Source: Alphaproteobacteria bacterium (GTDB lineage: Bacteria; Pseudomonadota; Alphaproteobacteria; Rhodobacterales; Rhodobacteraceae). Taken from it: a DNA stretch of 64,000 nt. The notes beneath the pieces are model-generated. The model was not told the DNA's origin. It did not search any database and saw only the letters and a program-made list of their open reading frames with translations. The position numbers and the translations under genes are program-made. Each line of letters starts with the position of its first letter. Position 1 is the first letter of the stretch. The stretch lies in contig JAUHZO010000005.1 of NCBI GenBank assembly GCA_030425925.1, positions 62,001 through 126,000 of the forward strand. The letters are read 5' to 3'. Below are positions 27,088 to 35,644 of the stretch, piece by piece.

Positions 27088-27392
27088 CAGAGCGCCCCCA
27101 TCACCTGTTGATTGAACCCATAGATCCTGCGCGTCCCGGCAAACGGGATCAGCGCCACCTCGCGCCGCTGCCCCGGCTCGAATCGCACCGCGGTCCCGGC
27201 AGCGATGTCCAGCCGCATCCCGCGCGCCGCGGACCGGTTGAACTCCAGCGCCGGGTTGGTCTCGGCGAAATGGTAGTGCGAGCCCACCTGCACCGGCCGG
27301 TCGCCGGTATTGGCCACCATCAGCGTCACCGCAGCGCGCCCCTCGTTCAGCACCAGGTCGCCCGGCGCTGGCATCACCTCGCCCGGGATCAT
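27087..27392 (-). CDS. ureB: Urease beta subunit UreB
   Basis: 101 residues. [19 protein letters not shown] and [16 protein letters not shown] near residues 35-50 are classic UreB text. It forms the structural beta chain of the urease trimer. Separate UreA and UreB genes, as in most proteobacteria. The start overlaps the preceding small gene by four bases. Confidence 0.98.
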   Translation of the reverse strand: MIPGEVMPAPGDLVLNEGRAAVTLMVANTGDRPVQVGSHYHFAETNPALEFNRSAARGMRLDIAAGTAVRFEPGQRREVALIPFAGTRRIYGFNQQVMGAL

Positions 27393-27568
27393 TTCCGCCG
27401 CCTCACCCGCATCAGGGCCAGCCCGCCCGCCACTGCGGCCACGCTCAGCGCCGCCACCACGGCCAGCCAGGCGGCCCCGTCATGCGGATGCACATGCGCG
27501 CCCGCATGCGCCAGCGCCGGACCGGCGCCCCCCATGGCGCAAGCCGCCAGAAACCCACGTTTGATCAT
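27389..27568 (-). CDS. Small His-containing single-pass membrane protein inside the urease operon
   Basis: 59 residues from ATG 27568 with AGGGAG nine bases upstream. A signal-like N-terminus [20 protein letters not shown] is followed by [11 protein letters not shown], with four histidines, then one hydrophobic segment ([22 protein letters not shown]) and a basic end, RVRRRK. It would sit with the His segment outside the membrane. It lies between ureA and ureB and overlaps ureB, so it is co-transcribed. The His cluster recalls the start of HupE/UreJ nickel transporters, so a nickel-related role is possible but unproven. Confidence 0.7.
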   Translation of the reverse strand: MIKRGFLAACAMGGAGPALAHAGAHVHPHDGAAWLAVVAALSVAAVAGGLALMRVRRRK

Positions 27569-27609
27569 CTGCGAAACTCCCTGCTTCTTCTTGGTCAAAA
27601 TACCCCGTC

Positions 27610-27912
27610 TCACCGGATCGGCTGGTGCACGGTCACAAGCTTGGTGCCGTCCGGAAACGTCGCCTCCACCTGCACCTCGGGGATCATCTCGGCCACACCC
27701 TCCATGCATTGCGCGCGGGTGATCACCTCGGCCCCCGCCTGCATCATGTCGGCCACCGAACGGCCGTCGCGCGCGCCCTCGACCACCGCGTCGGTGATCA
27801 GGGCGATCGCCTCGGGATGGTTCAGTTTCACGCCGCGGGCGAGGCGCCGGCGGGCCACCTCGGCGGCCATGGCCACCAGCAGCTTGTCTTTCTCTCTCGG
27901 GGTCAGGTTCAT
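27610..27912 (-). CDS. ureA: Urease gamma subunit UreA
   Basis: 100 residues from ATG 27912. [23 protein letters not shown] and [21 protein letters not shown] are almost invariant UreA segments, and the end [18 protein letters not shown] is diagnostic. Structural subunit of the urease trimer. It starts one base after the ureD stop codon. Confidence 0.98.
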   Translation of the reverse strand: MNLTPREKDKLLVAMAAEVARRRLARGVKLNHPEAIALITDAVVEGARDGRSVADMMQAGAEVITRAQCMEGVAEMIPEVQVEATFPDGTKLVTVHQPIR

Positions 27913-27913
27913 G

Positions 27914-28753
27914 TCAAAGCGTCCAGGGTCGGGGAAGGGCCTGACCGGCAAGGCGGGTCAGGACGGGGATCAGAAAGCGGCGCAGGTCAAAGCTGTCATC
28001 GGCCAGCGCGCGCAGCACCAGAAGGTCCGCGCCGATCAGGCTGGCCCCGGCGCTGACGGGCAGCAGCGCGCGCAACTGCGGCAGCAGCGCCTCGGAGCGG
28101 GGCGAGACATGCACCAGCGTCGCCATCGCGCCCGCGCCGCGGGCCACGCCGGGGCGCGCCAGATGGCCGGCGATGTCGCCGTCCAGCGTCATCCGGTCGT
28201 GGTAAAGCGGCGCGCCGGCCCGCGTCACCGAGATCTGTTCGCGCAGATGGCCCGCGGTCAGCCGCTCTCCCATGGCGGCCCGGCCAAAGACCAGCGGTTC
28301 GCACAGGGTCAGTTCGGCCCCGGGCTCCAGGTCGACCTCGAGACTGCGGACCAGCGCGCAGTTGCGGTACAGCAGGGTCTCCTGCGGCAGCCAGAGCAGC
28401 CGCGCGCCGGGCGCGGCGGACAGGCGGTTACGGACCCGGCCGGTCTCGCCCGCGCGGGCGGCATAGACGCGCTCGGCGGCCTGGGTGGTCAGGCACAGCG
28501 TGCTGTCGGCCCCGGCATGGGCCTGCAGCGTGAACCTGTCGCCCCCGGTGATGCCGCCGGCGGTGTTCAGCAGCACCGCCTGCACCTGGTCCTCGACACG
28601 CGGAAACAGCACCTTGAACGAGCCGGACTGGCGCAGCCGGTCCAGCCGGTGACCGGCTTTGGACGACAGCAGCACATCGCCCCGGGCGCGGGGCTGCGCG
28701 GATGCGGCATATGTCGGCTGAACGGTGATGCTGTGCTCCCTCTTGCAGCGCAA
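27914..28753 (-). CDS. ureD: Urease accessory protein UreD (start uncertain)
   Basis: About 279 residues. [59 protein letters not shown]-like text and GERLTAGHL are typical UreD stretches. It is the platform that recruits UreF and UreG to apo-urease. No ATG occurs near the expected N-terminus. Candidates are TTG 28753 (chosen), GTG 28780, or an ATC at 28729 that lies six bases after a strong AGAGGGAG. The frame stays open to 28888, but that part looks like non-coding spacer. First gene of the urease operon. Confidence 0.88.
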   Translation of the reverse strand: MRCKREHSITVQPTYAASAQPRARGDVLLSSKAGHRLDRLRQSGSFKVLFPRVEDQVQAVLLNTAGGITGGDRFTLQAHAGADSTLCLTTQAAERVYAARAGETGRVRNRLSAAPGARLLWLPQETLLYRNCALVRSLEVDLEPGAELTLCEPLVFGRAAMGERLTAGHLREQISVTRAGAPLYHDRMTLDGDIAGHLARPGVARGAGAMATLVHVSPRSEALLPQLRALLPVSAGASLIGADLLVLRALADDSFDLRRFLIPVLTRLAGQALPRPWTL

Positions 28754-28906
28754 CGCTGTGGCGCGACCGCAGCATGGCACGCAGGAAAGGTCAGGCGGCG
28801 CGATCTGGCAGAGGCGTGCGCTCCCGGCGTTTTGAGTAAAAACCGGGCAGTTCTTGCGACAAGTGCACAAGATTCGGGCGGGATGCAAAGCGCCGCGCGG
28901 CGGGCC

Positions 28907-29770
28907 TCACCGGCGGCGGCGCAGATCGGCATTGGCCCAGAGCGCCGCGCCGATCACCAGTGCCGCGCCCAGGCCAAAGGCCGGGCCGGGCACCTCGCCA
29001 AAGACCAGCCACCCGGTGCCCACCGACAGCACCAGGCTGAGATAGCCCAGCACCGACAGCACGCCGGCCGAGCCGTGATAATGCGCGCGCAGAAAGCACA
29101 GCTGCGCCGATTGCGCGAAGGCACCGACCAGCAGCAGCGGCAGCAGGTGGCCCGTCTCCACCGGCTGCCACCGCGCCAGTGCCAGCGGGGCGGTGACCAG
29201 CGCCAGACCCGCGGTGTAGAAGGTCATCATCACCACTGCCGGGGCGTCCCGCAGGCTCCGCGTGGCAATTACCGCGCCGGACCCGGCCAGCACCACCACG
29301 ACCAGCGCGGCAAGCCCCGGGCTCCAGCCCGTCGCGCCCGGCTCCACCGCGACCAGCACACCCGCCAGCGCGATGCAGGCGGCGATCCAGCGGCGGCGTC
29401 CGATCTCTTCGCGCAAGAGCAGCGCGGCCATCACCATGGTCACCAGCGGACGGGTGAACCCCACCGCCGTGAACACTGCCAGCGGCACCCGGGCAATGGC
29501 GTAGAAACTGGCCGACAGGGTGATGACCGACAAACCCACCCGGGCCAGGTGCAGGCGCATGTCGGGCAGCGCGCGAAACCGCGCGCGCCCGTGCCAGATC
29601 AGCGGCGCGATCAGCGCCAGCCCCACCAGCGCCCGCAGGAAAACGATCTGGACCGAGGGATACCCCGCGCCCAGCCATTTCACGATCGACAGCGCCCAGA
29701 TGTTCAGCGACATGTCGGCGATCAGCCAGGCCCCGCCGCGGATCTGGTCGCGCGCCGGGTCGGGCGTCAT
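28907..29770 (-). CDS. EamA / DMT-family transporter
   Basis: 287 residues with ten hydrophobic segments arranged as two EamA repeats; the conserved repeat ends read VTMVMAALLLREEIGRRRW (near 105-125) and LSVGTGWLVFGEVPGPAF (near 255). Such proteins usually export metabolites or amino acids. Its ATG overlaps the stop of the PIG-L gene (ATGA), so it is expressed with that enzyme and the ROK regulator and may export or import a product of the same pathway. A 153-base gap separates it from ureD. Confidence 0.88.
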   Translation of the reverse strand: MTPDPARDQIRGGAWLIADMSLNIWALSIVKWLGAGYPSVQIVFLRALVGLALIAPLIWHGRARFRALPDMRLHLARVGLSVITLSASFYAIARVPLAVFTAVGFTRPLVTMVMAALLLREEIGRRRWIAACIALAGVLVAVEPGATGWSPGLAALVVVVLAGSGAVIATRSLRDAPAVVMMTFYTAGLALVTAPLALARWQPVETGHLLPLLLVGAFAQSAQLCFLRAHYHGSAGVLSVLGYLSLVLSVGTGWLVFGEVPGPAFGLGAALVIGAALWANADLRRRR

Positions 29771-32130
29771 TCGCGCGGTGCAATCAGGTTCGCCATCAGG
29801 CGGAACGCCCCGGGCACAAGGTGTTCCATCTGGTGATGCAGGATCAGCGCGCAATGCACGTGGCGTCCGGACCCGATATCGGCGGCCAGCAGCGCGCCGC
29901 GATGCGGCGCTTCGCCGGGATCGGCCATTTCCAGCAGCGGGACATAGGCGGAATCCCAGCTCTTGGCAAAATAGAGCCCGCGCTCCTTGACCCAGCCCTC
30001 CCAGTCGGCCGGGCCGATCCGGTTCGGGGTGCGCAAGAGCGGATGGTCGCAAAGCGGGCGCACCGCGGCGGTTTCGTCGGTGACGCGCCAGCGCAGCGAG
30101 GGCTGGCCGATTTCCAGCCGGCGCGGCGGCACGCGGTCCGGGTTCCAGTTGTCCCAGGGCCGGTGATACAGCGTCACCAGCGTGCCGCCGGCCTCGCACC
30201 AGCGGTGCAGGCGCGGGGCGGCGGCGGCCAGCCCGGCGCGGAAGCGGAAGGCAAAGATGCCGATCACCAGGCTGTCGAACCCGGCCAGCGCGCTGTCGCT
30301 GGCCAGGGTGGCGTCGTCCAGTTCGGTGACATCGGCGCCCAGAGCCCGCAGCCAGTGCGCCACCCGGTCATTGCCGGCCCCGACATAGCCGACCCGGGCC
30401 TTTGGCAGTTCCGCCTCCAGCGCGCAAAGCCGCAGCTCGGCGGGCCGGCTGCAGGCGGTGGGCGCGGTGTGCGGATGGGCGATGCGGCGCAGGCTGGCGG
30501 CCGGTGCCCCGTCCACCAGCACCCGCCCGCGGGTCAGCCCGGGGGTCAGCGCCGCGGGCGGGTGCAGGACAAGCCGTTCGGCGCTGCCCTCGGCCGTCCA
30601 GCCGTCGGGCAGGTCGAGCCGGGCCGGGGCGGACGCGGGGTGGATCGCCTGCAGCGTCACCTCGGGCGCGGCGGCGGGGCGGGCCAGGTTGATCACCTGG
30701 GCGGCGGGCGACACCTCGGCCCGGCGCGGCGGCAGGATCACCGGTGCGGCCTCGAACGGCAGGCTCAGCCCGGCCCGGACCTCGCCCAGACAGAGCGTGG
30801 CGCGCAGCGCGGGCAGGGAAGCGCGGGCCGGATCGTAGCAGTCCGGGTAGGGATCCCCCGGCACGGCGTCCGCGCCGATCTGCAGGCGTCCGTCCGCGAC
30901 CTGCCAGCCGCGGGGCAGGTCGAGCTCCACCTCCAGAGCGTCCGCCGCGCCGGGATCGGAGTCGATCACCAGCGGCGTGGTGTCGCCCGGGCTGAGGAAC
31001 ACCGCGTCGGTGCGCACCCGCAACTCGACTCCCAGCGCATGGCGCAGGACGTGCCCCAGCTGGACCTCCTTGGCTTCCAGCCGGTGCAGGACCTCGTCGC
31101 GCAGCGCCTCGGGGCAGGCGGCCACGGCCCGCTGCACGGCGGCCAGCGCGTCCGCGGCGGCGCGGGCCACGGCGTCGAATTCGGGAAAGGCCACCTGCGC
31201 CGCCTCGATCGCCGCCTGTGCGGTGCGCAGGTCGGGCGCCATGCCATCGGCCCCGGGCAGCAGGGCCAGATCGCCCAGCCGCCGCGGCAGCCCGTCCCAG
31301 AGCGCGGTGTCCGGCCCGTCCACATGGCTTTGCGCCAGGTGCAGCGGCCAGTCGCGCCCCGGACCGGGCGGCACCCAGCGGCCCATGCCCTGGGTGCGGT
31401 GAAAGGCGCGCGATTGCTGGCCAATGCGATCCCAGCTCCAGCCGCTCATCGGGTCGCGCCCGCTGCCGTCGATCACCAGCGTCGCGGGCGGCGGCGGCAG
31501 GTCGTCGTCATAGGCCTGTCCGGCCCCGGACCAGGCGGGCAGGTAGAGCTTTCTGACCTGCCAGGGCGGCAGGTTCGACGGGAACGCCGGATCGGCGGCG
31601 GCTGCCATCACCTCGTGCGCGGCCCGGGTCATCGCGCGGTGATGGCCGTGCTGGCCCGGCACGTCGAGGAAGGTGGGGCAGAGGATGTCGGGCCGGTCGG
31701 TGCGCAGGATCTCGACAAAGCGCGCCAGCGTGCGGGCATGGCCCCAGCGCGCCAGCGTCTCTTCGCCGCTCTTGGAAAAGCCGAAATCGGTGATCGGATC
31801 GTCGGGGCTCTGGGAATGCCAGTACATCCGCATCCCCAGCACGTCGCAGGCGCGCTCCATCTCGCGGGCGCGCAGCGCGCCCAGATCGGCCCCGGATTCC
31901 GTGCCGATGTCGTTCTGCCCGCCTTCGCCGCGGGTCGAGCAGGCATACGACAGGTTCAAACCGTCGCGAAACGCCAGCGCGGCCAGCATTCCGCTGTCCT
32001 CGTCATCGGGATGCGCGCCCGATTGCATGAAGCGCAGCACCGATCCCAGCGGCCGCAGCGCCCACCACAGCGCCATCACCCGCGGCATGGCGCGGTCTTC
32101 TGCAAGGCGGGTCTGGTCGGGCGTGGGCAT
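29767..32130 (-). CDS. Multidomain PIG-L-family deacetylase
   Basis: 787 residues from ATG 32130 after AGGAG. The N-terminal part (about 35-230) is a LmbE/PIG-L zinc deacetylase: the motif AHPDDE at 39-44 and the later HGHHRAMTRAAHEV supplying zinc and catalytic residues. A middle region (about 300-560) is beta-rich, with VELDLPRGWQVADG, likely Ig-like repeats. The C-terminal 200 residues (GYVGAGNDRVAHWLRALGAD, then CEAGGTLVTLYHRPWDNW) look like a class I amidotransferase / ThuA-like fold. PIG-L enzymes remove N-acetyl groups from GlcNAc conjugates. The substrate here is unknown; control by a ROK repressor suggests a sugar conjugate. Confidence 0.82.
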   Translation of the reverse strand: MPTPDQTRLAEDRAMPRVMALWWALRPLGSVLRFMQSGAHPDDEDSGMLAALAFRDGLNLSYACSTRGEGGQNDIGTESGADLGALRAREMERACDVLGMRMYWHSQSPDDPITDFGFSKSGEETLARWGHARTLARFVEILRTDRPDILCPTFLDVPGQHGHHRAMTRAAHEVMAAAADPAFPSNLPPWQVRKLYLPAWSGAGQAYDDDLPPPPATLVIDGSGRDPMSGWSWDRIGQQSRAFHRTQGMGRWVPPGPGRDWPLHLAQSHVDGPDTALWDGLPRRLGDLALLPGADGMAPDLRTAQAAIEAAQVAFPEFDAVARAAADALAAVQRAVAACPEALRDEVLHRLEAKEVQLGHVLRHALGVELRVRTDAVFLSPGDTTPLVIDSDPGAADALEVELDLPRGWQVADGRLQIGADAVPGDPYPDCYDPARASLPALRATLCLGEVRAGLSLPFEAAPVILPPRRAEVSPAAQVINLARPAAAPEVTLQAIHPASAPARLDLPDGWTAEGSAERLVLHPPAALTPGLTRGRVLVDGAPAASLRRIAHPHTAPTACSRPAELRLCALEAELPKARVGYVGAGNDRVAHWLRALGADVTELDDATLASDSALAGFDSLVIGIFAFRFRAGLAAAAPRLHRWCEAGGTLVTLYHRPWDNWNPDRVPPRRLEIGQPSLRWRVTDETAAVRPLCDHPLLRTPNRIGPADWEGWVKERGLYFAKSWDSAYVPLLEMADPGEAPHRGALLAADIGSGRHVHCALILHHQMEHLVPGAFRLMANLIAPRE

Positions 32131-32139
32131 GGCGGGCTC

Positions 32140-33315
32140 CTATGGCTGCACCGTGATCTGCGGGGTAAAGGCCTGGTTCAGCACCAGCGCCGCGGCGCCC
32201 AGCGTGGCGGTCATCCGCCCCGACGCCCCGCGCATCAGGCGCGGCGAGTCGCGCCCGGCGCGATGTGCGACGGACCGGTCGGACAGCCGGATCGCCGCCA
32301 GAAGATGATCCAGCACGCTGTCGGGCATGGCCCCGCCCAGGATCACCGCTTGCGGGTCGAACAGGTTCTCGACGATGGTCACCGCTGCAGAAAGCGGCTC
32401 TGTCGCCTGGTCGAGCCAGGCCAGAAGCGCCGGGTGCCGCTGGTGGTACAGCCGGTCCAGATCGTCGACGCCGCCCGCCTCGGTTCCGGCGGCGCGCAGG
32501 GCGCGCTGTACCGACAGGCGGCTGACCGCGCGTTCGAGGTTCAGGCTGCGACCCGCTGCAGGCACCGGGATGTGCCCGATCTCGCCGGCATTGCCGAACG
32601 CGCCGGCCATCAGCCGCCCGTCCTGCACCACCCCCAGCCCAAGACCCGAGCCGAAATAGATGAACGCATAGGTGGACAGCCCCCGCGCCACACCCGAGAT
32701 GCGTTCGGCAATGGCGGCGGCGTTGGCGTCGTTCTCGATCAGCACCGGCAGGCCCAGCGCCTCCGAGAACCAGATGTCGGGGGCCGCGTCCTCCCAGATC
32801 GCCAGGTCCGATCCGCTGCCGCGGATGCCGGTGGCGCCGAACGGGCCGGGCATGACGATGCCCGCGCCCAGCAGGCGGGGGCCGGGGATGCCGGTGCCGT
32901 CCAGCACCGCCCGACGCAGGTCGCGCACCGCGCGGGTCACACCCCGGCGGTCGGCCGCGGCCAGCGTGTGGCGTTCGGCGCTGACGGTCCGGCCGCACAG
33001 ATCCAGCACCGCGCCGAACACCGCGTCGGGGCGGATCTCGATCCCCAGCGCAAAGCCGCCCTGCGGGTTCAGCGCGTATTGCACCGCCGGAAGCCCGCGC
33101 CCGGCGGTGCGGCGGCCCTGTTCGACGATCAGCCCGTCGGCCAGAAGATCGGCGATGATGTTCGACACCGCCTGGGTCGACAGGCCCGAGACGCGGGCGA
33201 TCTCGGCCCGGCCGATCGGCCCGGCGCTGCGCACCCGTCCCAGCACCAGCTTGCGGTTGTGGCTGCGCGAGCGCCCGGCATTGGCCCCCACGGTGATATC
33301 GGAGATGGCGATCAT
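32140..33315 (-). CDS. ROK-family transcriptional repressor (NagC/Mlc/XylR type)
   Basis: 391 residues. N-terminal winged helix (about 18-80): SHNRKLVLGRVRSAGPIGRAEIARVSGLSTQAVSNIIADLL. ROK sugar-binding domain follows, with PGPFGATGIRG and IENDANAAAIAER near 200 and YFGSGLGLGVV. The cysteine zinc motif of ROK proteins is missing: after GEIGHIPV no cysteine cluster occurs. The gene diverges from the ABC operon at 33435, and a nested palindrome lies in between, so it likely represses both arms and is relieved by the imported sugar. Confidence 0.9.
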   Translation of the reverse strand: MIAISDITVGANAGRSRSHNRKLVLGRVRSAGPIGRAEIARVSGLSTQAVSNIIADLLADGLIVEQGRRTAGRGLPAVQYALNPQGGFALGIEIRPDAVFGAVLDLCGRTVSAERHTLAAADRRGVTRAVRDLRRAVLDGTGIPGPRLLGAGIVMPGPFGATGIRGSGSDLAIWEDAAPDIWFSEALGLPVLIENDANAAAIAERISGVARGLSTYAFIYFGSGLGLGVVQDGRLMAGAFGNAGEIGHIPVPAAGRSLNLERAVSRLSVQRALRAAGTEAGGVDDLDRLYHQRHPALLAWLDQATEPLSAAVTIVENLFDPQAVILGGAMPDSVLDHLLAAIRLSDRSVAHRAGRDSPRLMRGASGRMTATLGAAALVLNQAFTPQITVQP

Positions 33316-33321
33316 GGTGCG

Positions 33322-33367
33322 GGATTAACTCAACTGTCTTGAAAGCTCAACAAGCTTGAGTTAATCC
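33322..33367. promoter_or_regulatory. Nested palindromic operator between ROK gene and ABC operon
   Basis: A perfect 12-base inverted repeat, GGATTAACTCAA (33322-33333) and TTGAGTTAATCC (33356-33367), encloses two tandem sites CTCAAC-TGT-CTTGA (33329-33342) and CTCAAC-AAG-CTTGA (33346-33359), whose starts are 17 bases apart. It starts 7 bases from the ROK start codon and is the only AT-rich stretch in the gap. Likely ROK repressor site controlling both directions. Confidence 0.65.
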
Positions 33368-33434
33368 TTGGGGACAGCGGCCTGACCGCACAAGGACCGG
33401 CGCGCAGCCGGCCGCAGAAACAGGGAGACCCTCC

Positions 33435-34694
33435 ATGGAATTTCGCAGACTGAAGGCGCTGGCACTTGCAACGGCCACCAGCGCGGCAGCGCTTGTCGGT
33501 TCGGCGGCAAACGCGGTCGAGATCGAGTACTGGCAGTACTTCTTTGACGCCCGCGTGCAGGCGATGGAGCAGCTGATCGCCAATTTCGAGGCCGCCAACC
33601 CCGACATCACCGTCAAGATGACGCATTTCCCCTATGCCGACTACCGCACCAAGGTCGCCGCGGCGATCCCGGCGGGCGAAGGCCCGGACGTGGTGCAGTT
33701 GTTCTATGGCTGGCTGAACGATTATGTCGCCGCCGATCTGATCCAGCCGCTGCCCGCAGACGCCTTCCCGGCGGCCGAGATCGACGCCAGCTTCTTCCCC
33801 ATGGTGCAGGCGATGAAGGAGGGCGACCAGTACTGGGCGCTGCCCACCGCCGTGCGCAGCCTGGCACTGTTCTACAACGAACGCCTGCTGGACGCCGCCG
33901 GCATCACGCCGCCCGAGACGCTGGACGAGATGATCGCCGCTGCCAAGGCGATGACGGAACTCGACAGCGCGGGCAACGTCACGCAGGTGGGGCTGACCGC
34001 GGGCATGACCGCGCAGGATCACCACTGGTGGCGCGAGGTGCTGGTGCGTCAGATGGGCGGCACGCCCTATGTCGACGACTACAAGACGGTGAACTACAAT
34101 TCCGACGCCGGGATCGAGGCGCTGGAATTCTATGTCGGCCTGACGGAAGGCGAGCCTCCGGCCTCGTCCTTCGGCTTCATGGATGAACCGCAGGCCGCGT
34201 TCAAGGCGGGCCGCGCGGGCATGCATATCGACGGCTCTTTCCGCATCGGCTCGCTCAACAACACGCGCGGCCTGAAATGGGGCGTGACCGAGCTGCCGGC
34301 CAATGCCGACGGCGTGCGGTCGAACTATTCGTCCTATTGGGTGAACGCGATCACCACCAAGGCCGAAGGCGAAAAGTACGACGCCGCCGTCAAGTTCATG
34401 CAATACGTCACCTCGGACGAGGCGATGCAGATCTGGCTGGACGTCGTGGGCGAACTGCCCGCCAAGCCTTCGGTCGGCCTGACCGAAGCGAACGCCAACG
34501 ACCCGGTCTTCGGTGCCTTCATCCGCGGCCTGGCCTATGCCAACACCACCAAGTTCGCCAATGAAAGCGGCCAGCGTCAGCTGATGGTGGAGATGGTGGA
34601 GCGCATGACCCTGCAGGGCATGAGCGCTGCCGACAGCATCGCCATCGCCGCCGAGGCCGAGCAGAAGCTGCTCGACGAATACTACGCCGACTGA
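33435..34694 (+). CDS. Sugar ABC transporter substrate-binding protein (CUT1 family)
   Basis: 419 residues with a signal peptide cut near VGSAANAVEIEYW (residue 29). The family 1 pattern is clear: LIANFEAANPDITVKMTHFP, AGEGPDVVQLFYGWLNDYV, YFALP-like segment DQYWALPTAVRSLALFYNERLL. A periplasmic receptor for a sugar or glycoside feeding the two permeases after it. A GC hairpin follows the stop codon. The ROK operator lies upstream, so expression should depend on the repressor. Confidence 0.93.
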   Translation: MEFRRLKALALATATSAAALVGSAANAVEIEYWQYFFDARVQAMEQLIANFEAANPDITVKMTHFPYADYRTKVAAAIPAGEGPDVVQLFYGWLNDYVAADLIQPLPADAFPAAEIDASFFPMVQAMKEGDQYWALPTAVRSLALFYNERLLDAAGITPPETLDEMIAAAKAMTELDSAGNVTQVGLTAGMTAQDHHWWREVLVRQMGGTPYVDDYKTVNYNSDAGIEALEFYVGLTEGEPPASSFGFMDEPQAAFKAGRAGMHIDGSFRIGSLNNTRGLKWGVTELPANADGVRSNYSSYWVNAITTKAEGEKYDAAVKFMQYVTSDEAMQIWLDVVGELPAKPSVGLTEANANDPVFGAFIRGLAYANTTKFANESGQRQLMVEMVERMTLQGMSAADSIAIAAEAEQKLLDEYYAD

Positions 34695-34703
34695 CGCGTG
34701 ACA

Positions 34704-34734
34704 GCCCGCGCGCCCGGGCAACCGGCGCGCGGGC
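34704..34734 (+). promoter_or_regulatory. GC hairpin after the binding-protein gene
   Basis: A perfect 11-base-pair stem, GCCCGCGCGCC with GGCGCGCGGGC and a nine-base loop, starts 9 bases after the stop codon. Same arrangement as after the other importer receptor genes here. Confidence 0.6.
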
Positions 34735-34755
34735 CCCCAGCCGGAGGCGGGCCGC

Positions 34756-35643
34756 ATGTATCGAAATCTCACGATCCGCCAGAAGCAGATCGTCTGGGCC
34801 TGGGCATTCCTGGCGCTGCCGGTCCTGTTTTACTGCGTGATCCGCTTCTACCCCACCGGCAACGCCATCGTGATCTCGTTCCAGGACTGGAACCTGCTGG
34901 GCGATCGCACCTGGGCCGGGCTGGAAAACTATCGCAAGCTCGCCGCCGACCCGGTGTTCTGGCAGGTGTTCCGCAACACCTTTGTCTACCTGCTGCTGGG
35001 CACGCCCGTCAGCCTCGTGATTTCCTTCGTGATCGCCTACCATCTCGACAAGACCCGGTTCATGCACGGGTTCCTGCGGATGCTCTACTTTCTGCCCTTC
35101 ATGACCTCGGCCGTGGCCATGGCCTGGGTCTGGCGCTGGTTCTACCAGCCGGTGCCCATCGGGCTGTTCAACAACGCGCTGGCCTCGGTGGGGGTGCCGC
35201 AATTTCCCTTCCTGCGCTCCACCACCTGGGCGCTGCCCTCGATCCTGGCACCCGCCGTCTGGGCCGGGCTGGGCTTTCAGATCATCATCTTCATGGCCGG
35301 GCTGCGCGCCATTCCGCGCAGCTATTACGAGGCCGCGCGCATCGACGGCGTGTCGACCTGGACGGTGCTGTGGGAGATCACGCTGCCATTGCTCAAGCCC
35401 ACCATCGTCTTTATCGTCGTCTTCTCGTCCATCGGGTTCCTGCGCATCTTCGATCATGTGTTCAACATGACCAGCCAGAACCCGGGCGGGCCGCTGAATT
35501 CCACCAAGCCGCTGGTGCTGATGATCTACCAGACCGCCTTCAGCTCGTTCGACATGGGCTATGCCGCGGCACAGACGGTGGTGCTGTTCCTGGTGCTGCT
35601 GGTGGTCAGCCTGCTGCAGCTGCGCATCCTGAGGGACCGCTGA
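34756..35643 (+). CDS. Sugar ABC transporter permease (MalF/UgpA type)
   Basis: 295 residues, six helices. The EAA loop reads SYYEAARIDGVSTWTVLWEITLPLL near residues 190-220. It pairs with the next permease. The ATG at 34756 follows GGAGGCGGGCC. The next gene starts one base after the stop. Confidence 0.95.
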   Translation: MYRNLTIRQKQIVWAWAFLALPVLFYCVIRFYPTGNAIVISFQDWNLLGDRTWAGLENYRKLAADPVFWQVFRNTFVYLLLGTPVSLVISFVIAYHLDKTRFMHGFLRMLYFLPFMTSAVAMAWVWRWFYQPVPIGLFNNALASVGVPQFPFLRSTTWALPSILAPAVWAGLGFQIIIFMAGLRAIPRSYYEAARIDGVSTWTVLWEITLPLLKPTIVFIVVFSSIGFLRIFDHVFNMTSQNPGGPLNSTKPLVLMIYQTAFSSFDMGYAAAQTVVLFLVLLVVSLLQLRILRDR

Positions 35644-35644
35644 G

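Noticed and set aside
24916-27111. Open plus-strand frame of about 730 codons opposite ureC and ureE
   Set aside because: It mirrors highly conserved urease genes; the product has low complexity and no recognisable motif.
28754-28888. N-terminal extension of ureD to an upstream ATG at 28888
   Set aside because: The extra 45 residues are cysteine-rich and unlike any UreD, and the region is less GC-biased, as expected for spacer.
28754-28906. Sigma-54 (NtrC-type) promoter before ureD
   Set aside because: I looked for TGGCAC-N5-TTGC on the minus strand and found no acceptable match.
29821-33342. Open plus-strand frame of about 1,170 codons opposite the PIG-L and ROK genes
   Set aside because: It is antisense to two well-supported genes, its product is rich in Arg, Gly, Ala and Gln repeats without domains, and such shadows are expected from high GC at third codon positions.
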